Part shown: positions 59,203 to 64,000 of the stretch, piece by piece
Layout: each line of letters begins with the position of its first letter
Position numbering within the stretch: position 1 is the first letter of the stretch
DNA from: an uncultured Prevotellaceae bacterium
GTDB taxonomy: Bacteria > Bacteroidota > Bacteroidia > Bacteroidales > Bacteroidaceae
Direction: 5' to 3'
Assembly: GCA_949295905.1 (NCBI GenBank)
Contig: CASFNA010000005.1
Span: 62,001 to 126,000, forward strand
DNA length: 64,000 nucleotides
Program-made: the position numbers and the translations under genes
Notes under the pieces: generated by a model
Told to the model about the DNA's origin: nothing
What the model saw: only the letters and a program-made list of their open reading frames with translations
The model's database searches: none

Positions 59203-59292
59203 CTTTCAATCCGAAACATGGCCTTTTAGAGTGCAGAAGACCGTGTTTCGGATTGTAAAAGGCCGTGTTTTGCGGCGTGGAAAGCCGTGTGT
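59203..59292. repeat. Dispersed hairpin repeat, family A (copy 14)
   Basis: A variant: CAATCCGAAACATGGCCTTTT, AGACCGTGTTTCGGATTG (long-range pair of CAATCCGAAACA), AAAAGGCCGTGTTTTGCGGC and GGAAAGCCGTGTG. Lies upstream of the regulator start. Confidence 0.7.
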
Positions 59293-59416
59293 TGTTTTAT
59301 CGTCAACTGCTGACGGAGCAAGGTCGGTGCGCCGTCAGCAGTCTGTTTTCATGTGCGAAAATAAGCATTTTCAGGCAAATTCACAAATATTTGCCGCTAA
59401 AAACGGTACAAGGCGG

Positions 59417-61966
59417 TCAGCGCCTTTCTTTCTCGGAGGCGTCCATGAAAAGGTATGACGGCTTGTATCCGCCCATGTCAACGACTATTTTCTCGAACAC
59501 GATGCCGGGGTCGTTGGGCGTGATTACCAGTTCGTGCATGCCGTCGGCTGTGTTTCCGACAGGCAGCGTCACAACGCTCTCCACTACGCGGCGCGCCACC
59601 GTGGGGTAGTATATCGTGTAGGTGTTGTTGCCGTTCTCGTTGAGGTCCTTGTTGAAGTTCACCGTCTGCGGCTTGCCGCCGTCCAGCGACACGTTGTAGG
59701 TAAGTCCGCCCTTGTTGAGGAAGTCGAGCGTTGACTTCACGATGACATGTACCTTTACTTCTTTTACCTTGCCAGCAACTTCCGCCGGTGCGGTGAAGCG
59801 GTATGCCAGCGACGCTCCGTCTACGGGTTTCGTGTAAGGTTGCAGCGACACTCCGCTAAGCGTGCGCCCCATGTATGGCATCACCGTCCACGCCGCTTCG
59901 GGTGCGTCGGCCTTGCTGAAGTAGTGCTCGGCCTCCATCGCCACGTAGCCGTCTGCGCCTTTGTGCGTGAAGCCGCCCTGCGCGTTGCCGTCTATGCGGA
60001 ACACCTCGGGCATCATGTCGCGCTCGAAGTTGTCGTTCCAGTCGGTGTAGCCGATGTGCTTCTGTATCATCATGCCGTTCCATTTGCCTCCGGCAATGTC
60101 GTGGTTGTACTCTGCGCAGAGCACGGAGTCGCGCCTGAACGTCTCGGCCACGCGGTCGGCCCAGATGTTGGCCGCCGGGTCGCCCAGCTGGTACAGGTGG
60201 TTGTTCATGGCCTGGGCGTAGTACATCTGGTACAGGTTCGACATGGCCTGGACGGGGAACAGTATGAGCTCGCGGTACGTGTCGCGGTACGCTTCGGGCA
60301 GGGTGATGTACTGGCGCAGGGCTTCCGCCTCGAGGCGCATGTACTCGTCGGCCACCTGGCGCCACTCGCCCGTCTCAAGGTTGTACGTGTTCTTGTCAAG
60401 CAGTTCGGCCGTAACGCGGCCGTTGTATTTAAGGTAAAGGTTGAGTATGCGCGCCGCCTCGTCCGCCTGCGCGTCGCCGAACTGCTGGCGGCAGAAGTCG
60501 GTTACGTGCGTCATTACAGTCTGTGCGGAGTATTTTTTCGGGCTCCAGGCCATGTCCATGAACAGTGTTATTGCGTATTCCATGGGTTTCAGGTCGCCTA
60601 CGTTGAGTATCCAGAGGCGGTCTATGCCGTAGTCGTAGGCAAGGGTGAGCTGCTCGCACATGTTCTGCGGCGGCGTGTTGCACAGCCACTTTGAGTTGCG
60701 CGGGCCGCCAACGTAGTCAACGTGGTAGTACAGTCCCCATCCGCCTTTGCGCTTGCGCTCCTCTGCGTTGGGCACGCGGCGTACGTTTCCCCAGTTGTCG
60801 TCGCACAGGAGCAGGGTAACGTCATCGGGCACTTGCAGGCCGTTCTCGTAATACCCAAGCACTTCTTTGTACAAAGCCCATACCTGCGGACGCTCCTTGG
60901 CCGGACGGCCGGTCACGTCGCTGATTATCTTACGCTGGTTGTCGATGATTTTCTGCATAAGTTTCATCATGCGCTGGTACTGCGGCACGAACTCGTGGTC
61001 TTTGCCTTCCTCGCCTCCCATGGGCGCGTCGCCGTCGCCGCGCATGCCTATCGTGATTACATCCTCGTTGTCTTTGGCGCGCTCCATGCCTTCACGGAAG
61101 AAGCGGTCGATTACTTCCTGGTTCTTTGCATAGTCCCATGCTCCGTACTTGTCGCGGTTGCGCGCCCATTCCTGATGGTTGCGCGCCATGGGCTCGTGGT
61201 GCGATGTGCCCATCATCACGCCCATCTCGTCGGCCGTCTTGCTGTTCAGTGGGTCGTCGGCGTAGAACGCCCAGCCCCACATGGCCGGCCACATGAAGTT
61301 GCCTTTGAGGCGGAGTATCAGCTCGAAAACCTTTGCGTAGAAGTCGTGGCCGCCGTAATTAGTGCCGAAAGTGTTTTTCACCCACGTCGTAAGGCACGGT
61401 GCCTCGTCGTTAAGGAAGATGCCGCGGTAGCGCACGGCAGGCTCTCCGTCGGTGTATACACCTTTATTAATATATATGCGCGCGTGCTTCTCAATGGGTG
61501 TGTCGGCCCAGTAGTGCCACGGCGATACGCCGATTTGGCGCGACAGCTCGTATATTCCGTAGATTGTTCCGCGCCTGTCGCTTCCGGCTATGACCACTTT
61601 GTCGCCCGTGGTAGTGATGATGTATTTCTCGAGTTTGCCCTTGAGTGCGGCCTTGTCAATTACTTTCTGCTTCACCAGTTTGTCTATCTCGGCCGAATGC
61701 CCGATGGTGCCTACGATTATTTTGGCGTCTGCCTGGTTGGTTGTCGCAACTTCAGCGCCGCACACCCTGTTGATGTCTGTGGCGAGATTCCGTGCCGCAA
61801 TCGACACGCCTTTGCAGTCGTTCGCGTCCACGTAGATGGAGATTTTGCCCTTGTCGTTGAGCAATACGTCTCCTGACTTGAAACCTACAAAACGCTCCGC
61901 CGCATTTGAAATTGTAGCGGCAAGCGACAGTAAAAACAATGAGAAAATGATTTTAATGTGTTTCAT
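59417..61966 (-). CDS. Xylan alpha-glucuronidase, GH115
   Basis: An 849-residue exported GH115 protein, signal peptide MKHIKIIFSLFLLSLAATIS. After an N-terminal beta domain (about 25-170, 'YIITTTGDKVVIAGSDRRGTIYGIYEL') a TIM-barrel part carries GEPAVRYRGIFLNDEAPCLT, GNFMWPAMWGWAFY and MMGTSHHEPMARN. C-terminal domains have beta-rich KVHVIVKSTLDFLNKGG. GH115 removes (methyl)glucuronic acid from internal and terminal positions of xylan polymer, complementing GH67 downstream. Own -7 box. Divergent from the symporter gene. Confidence 0.94.
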   Translation of the reverse strand: MKHIKIIFSLFLLSLAATISNAAERFVGFKSGDVLLNDKGKISIYVDANDCKGVSIAARNLATDINRVCGAEVATTNQADAKIIVGTIGHSAEIDKLVKQKVIDKAALKGKLEKYIITTTGDKVVIAGSDRRGTIYGIYELSRQIGVSPWHYWADTPIEKHARIYINKGVYTDGEPAVRYRGIFLNDEAPCLTTWVKNTFGTNYGGHDFYAKVFELILRLKGNFMWPAMWGWAFYADDPLNSKTADEMGVMMGTSHHEPMARNHQEWARNRDKYGAWDYAKNQEVIDRFFREGMERAKDNEDVITIGMRGDGDAPMGGEEGKDHEFVPQYQRMMKLMQKIIDNQRKIISDVTGRPAKERPQVWALYKEVLGYYENGLQVPDDVTLLLCDDNWGNVRRVPNAEERKRKGGWGLYYHVDYVGGPRNSKWLCNTPPQNMCEQLTLAYDYGIDRLWILNVGDLKPMEYAITLFMDMAWSPKKYSAQTVMTHVTDFCRQQFGDAQADEAARILNLYLKYNGRVTAELLDKNTYNLETGEWRQVADEYMRLEAEALRQYITLPEAYRDTYRELILFPVQAMSNLYQMYYAQAMNNHLYQLGDPAANIWADRVAETFRRDSVLCAEYNHDIAGGKWNGMMIQKHIGYTDWNDNFERDMMPEVFRIDGNAQGGFTHKGADGYVAMEAEHYFSKADAPEAAWTVMPYMGRTLSGVSLQPYTKPVDGASLAYRFTAPAEVAGKVKEVKVHVIVKSTLDFLNKGGLTYNVSLDGGKPQTVNFNKDLNENGNNTYTIYYPTVARRVVESVVTLPVGNTADGMHELVITPNDPGIVFEKIVVDMGGYKPSYLFMDASEKERR

Positions 61967-61982
61967 GTGATTGATTTTTTTG

Positions 61983-61990
61983 CAAAAATA
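61983..61990 (-). promoter_or_regulatory. -7 box for the GH115 gene
   Basis: Minus strand TATTTTTG followed by C; start near 61975, leader about 9 nt to the ATG at 61966. Confidence 0.55.
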
Positions 61991-62299
61991 AGTATATGTA
62001 TCTAATTTTAACGAGTATTTGGCTTAAAATTAAGTAAAATGAGACAAATTGAAACACAATAGCTACAAAAACTATTGCGTTTTATCTAAAAAAAGGTGTA
62101 CTTTTGCAAAGAAAGCCGGAGACGTTTTCCTGCAATCTGTGTGGATGCGTCTCAAACATGGTTTTATCATGAAAACTTCAGTTTGTTGCAGGCATGAATT
62201 TTTGCCTTGCTTGCCCTTCCCTAAGCGGCCGTATGTTGATGTTGCCGTACAGGCTGGAAGGGGAGGATGGGTAATGCTATTTTATTAACTTTACAAGAT
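61991..62299. other. Divergent gap between GH115 and symporter genes
   Basis: About 310 bp, no gene. It carries the two divergent -7 boxes and a long leader (about 62113-62299) before the symporter. Confidence 0.5.
62075..62106 (+). promoter_or_regulatory. Promoter of the symporter-xylanase operon
   Basis: TTG (62075-62077), 21-bp spacer, TACTTTTG (62099-62106) followed by C. Start near 62113; the 5' leader to 62300 is about 190 nt. Confidence 0.55.
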
Positions 62300-63724
62300 A
62301 TGCAAAACGAAATGAAAACACAGCCCGCAGGCCATGAAGCCAAAGGGTTTTACAAGCTGTCATGGATTCAGAGGATAGGTTTCGGTTCGGGCGACTTGGC
62401 CCAGAACCTGATTTACCAGACCATATCCATGTACCTGTTGCTGTTCTACACAAATGTTTACGGACTTAATCCGACGTCGGCGGCATTCATGTTTCTGCTC
62501 GTCCGCATCGTGGATGTTATCTGGGACCCCATTGTCGGTACGTTTGTTGACAAGCACAGTCCGAGGTTCGGCAAGTACAGGTCTTACCTCGTGTTCGCCG
62601 GAATACCGTTGAGCGGCTTCGCGATACTGTGTTTCTGGAATGGTTTTTCAGGCTCGTTGGCTTACGCATACTTCACTTATGTGGGCATGTCCATGCTTTA
62701 TACATTGATAAATGTGCCTTATGGAGCGTTGAATGCGTCGCTTACGCGCGATACGAACGAAATCACCGTGCTCACATCTGTCCGCATGTTCATGGCTAAC
62801 GCAGGCGGTCTTGCCGTGGCATACGGTATTCCTATGATAGTGGCCGCTTTGTCTCCCGACGGCAAGATGAACTCGAAGGATTCGGGCGACGCTTGGTTCG
62901 CTACGATGGTCATTTATGCTGTGGTAGGTCTTGCGCTGCTTGTTTTCTGCTTCTCGCAGACCAAGGAGCGTGTCGTAATGGACAAGTCGGAGACTGCCAA
63001 CGTGAAAGTCAGCGACCTTTGGGTGGAGTTCCGCCGCAATCGTCCTTTACGCATTCTCGCTTTTTTCTTCATTACGGCTTTCGCGATGATGTCGGTCGGC
63101 AATGCGGCAGGCTCTTATTACATGATTTACAATGTACATGCCGACGCCGGGCAGGTGGCCAATTTCATGGCGTTAGGCTCTATTCCTGCGTTCATCTTCA
63201 TGCCTATGGTGCCTGCAATCAAGCGTAAGGTGGGCAAGCGCGGCATGTTCAACATATTCCTTTCGGTGGCAATCGTGGGCATGGCCTTGCTCTATGTTAT
63301 ATCCGTTGTGCCAGCCTTGCGTTCGCAGATGTGGCTCGTTTACGTGGCGCAGTTTGTCAAGTCGACGGGTGTCATAGTCGCTACCGGCTACATGTGGGCA
63401 CTCGTTCCCGAGGTAATTTCATATGGAGAATATACTCACGGAAAGCGTATCTCGGGCATAGTGAACGCCCTTACAGGTATATTCTATAAGGCAGGAATGG
63501 CCCTTGGAGGCGTTGTGCCTGGTCTTGTGCTGGCGTTTGTCGGTTTCGACCAGACAAATACGGTGTCCCAGTCGCCTATGGCCGAGCAGGGAATACTCTG
63601 GCTCGTGGCCGTCATCCCGGCGTTGTTGCTTGCCCTCGCCATGTTCATAATATCGAAGTATGAACTGAGTGACGAGGTGATTGACAAGATAAATATGGAA
63701 ATTGAAAAACGTTCTAAAAACTGA
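62300..63724 (+). CDS. GPH-family sugar:cation symporter
   Basis: A 474-residue inner-membrane protein with 12 helices of the glycoside-pentoside-hexuronide:cation symporter family (MFS). Family segments: SWIQRIGFGSGDLAQNLIYQ near the start, RIVDVIWDPIVGTFVDKHS, FGKYRSYLVFAGIPL and a late VPEVISYGEYTHGKR. I use the ATG at 62300 rather than the frame start at 62267. It likely imports xylose oligomers or glucuronides with Na+ or H+. The GH10 xylanase gene follows 8 bp later, the same symporter-xylanase pair described in Prevotella bryantii (xynD-xynA). Confidence 0.9.
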   Translation: MQNEMKTQPAGHEAKGFYKLSWIQRIGFGSGDLAQNLIYQTISMYLLLFYTNVYGLNPTSAAFMFLLVRIVDVIWDPIVGTFVDKHSPRFGKYRSYLVFAGIPLSGFAILCFWNGFSGSLAYAYFTYVGMSMLYTLINVPYGALNASLTRDTNEITVLTSVRMFMANAGGLAVAYGIPMIVAALSPDGKMNSKDSGDAWFATMVIYAVVGLALLVFCFSQTKERVVMDKSETANVKVSDLWVEFRRNRPLRILAFFFITAFAMMSVGNAAGSYYMIYNVHADAGQVANFMALGSIPAFIFMPMVPAIKRKVGKRGMFNIFLSVAIVGMALLYVISVVPALRSQMWLVYVAQFVKSTGVIVATGYMWALVPEVISYGEYTHGKRISGIVNALTGIFYKAGMALGGVVPGLVLAFVGFDQTNTVSQSPMAEQGILWLVAVIPALLLALAMFIISKYELSDEVIDKINMEIEKRSKN

Positions 63725-63732
63725 CAACACGT

Positions 63733-64000
63733 ATGAATAAAAGCTTTTTGTTGGCTACGGTATGCGCGGCAGCGTGCCTCGCACCGTCTGAAGTTGCTGC
63801 GGCTGATACATTGAAAGATGTGCTCGGCAAGTATTTCACGGTAGGCGCGGCTGTTAATGTTGACGCGGTGTGGGGCAGGAATGCTGCTGAAGCCAAGATT
63901 GTAGTTGATAACTTTAACTCCATTGTGGCAGAAAATTGCATGAAAGGAGAAGAAATACATCCGGAGGAAAACACGTACTTCTGGGATGACGCAGACCGCA
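63733..64000 (+). CDS. Endo-1,4-beta-xylanase, GH10 (N-terminal part)
   Basis: The first 89 codons are in the window. Signal peptide MNKSFLLATVCAAACLAPSE (cleavage after about VAAA). Then the GH10 start LKDVLGKYFTVGAAVNVD, followed by FNSIVAENCMKGEEIHPEEN and WDDADR, the conserved N-x-x-x-x-E-N-x-M-K pattern of GH10. It cuts internal beta-1,4 bonds of xylan. The catalytic Glu residues lie beyond the window. 8 bp after the symporter gene, so in one operon. Confidence 0.9.
   Translation, partial: MNKSFLLATVCAAACLAPSEVAAADTLKDVLGKYFTVGAAVNVDAVWGRNAAEAKIVVDNFNSIVAENCMKGEEIHPEENTYFWDDADR

Noticed and set aside
60722-61876. 384-codon plus-strand frame over GH115
   Set aside because: Antisense of the conserved GH115 barrel; no motif or promoter.

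Overview
The window looks like a chromosome of a Prevotella-type Bacteroidales bacterium (Prevotellaceae). Basis: many genes sit just downstream of Bacteroidetes -7 boxes (TAnnTTTG) with little Shine-Dalgarno signal; protein families typical of the phylum are present (DUF349, GLPGLI, hybrid two-component regulator, GPH symporter beside a GH10 xylanase); and palindromic intergenic repeats are abundant. The species cannot be named from sequence alone. A tryptophanase with the Trp-specificity residues suggests an indole producer.

Layout. (1) About 1-7785: the repressor/transposition end of a Mu-like transposable prophage, cut by the left window edge. A rightward HTH repressor (6251-6691) faces a leftward early operon of small proteins, MuA-like transposase, MuB-like ATPase, a RecA/DnaB-like P-loop ATPase and more small proteins. 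A divergent promoter region with repeated AATAACGA/ATTAACGA-like sites lies between them. No virion genes are in view. The prophage-host junction was not fixed; it lies somewhere in 6692-7860. (2) About 7860-28603: host genes: TPR protein, DUF349 protein, CorA-type transporter, acyltransferase, BACON-type lipoprotein, pepD, a flippase-like membrane protein, tnaA, cstA, tRNA-Arg(CCG), pepT, a Kef-type antiporter and lptD. (3) 28786-32775: a compositionally distinct restriction-modification cassette. It has one protein fusing an m5C methyltransferase to a C-terminal DUF3883/PD-(D/E)XK-like nuclease, plus a second m5C methyltransferase. It lies between two near-identical directly repeated sequences. 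(4) 32916-51176: DUF362 ferredoxin-like protein, HD hydrolase, OadA/PycB-like carboxyltransferase lacking a recognisable biotin lysine, a TonB receptor/GLPGLI/small secreted Cys peptide operon, a patatin-BamA-like protein carrying in-frame repeat insertions, queF and a queuosine-precursor transporter with a candidate preQ1-I riboswitch, a TlpA-like thioredoxin, Hsp20, ppx and ppk1. (5) 51453-64000: a glucuronoxylan-use locus: GH35-like (DUF5597), GH67, hybrid two-component regulator, GH115, GPH symporter and the start of a GH10 xylanase.

How the parts work together. In the xylan locus GH10 should cut the backbone, GH115 and GH67 remove (methyl)glucuronic acid from polymer and oligomers, the GPH symporter imports products, and the hybrid regulator senses them. 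In the queuosine group the candidate riboswitch would let preQ1 control its own precursor uptake, with QueF nearby making preQ1. Ppx and Ppk1 are neighbours that break down and make polyphosphate.

Repeats are the other main feature. At least 14 loci carry tandem small hairpins of the type GCAAAAGRCGGCCTTTTGC, several with a conserved head like TGTAACTTGTTGATAATCAA. A second family consists of long, often near-perfect 20-43 bp inverted repeats between genes. One copy is inside a coding sequence and another encodes a protein's C-terminus. A third G/C-rich palindrome family (CCCTCCC..GGGAGGG) clusters at 43.8-44.8 kb, and there is one MITE-like 125-bp element.
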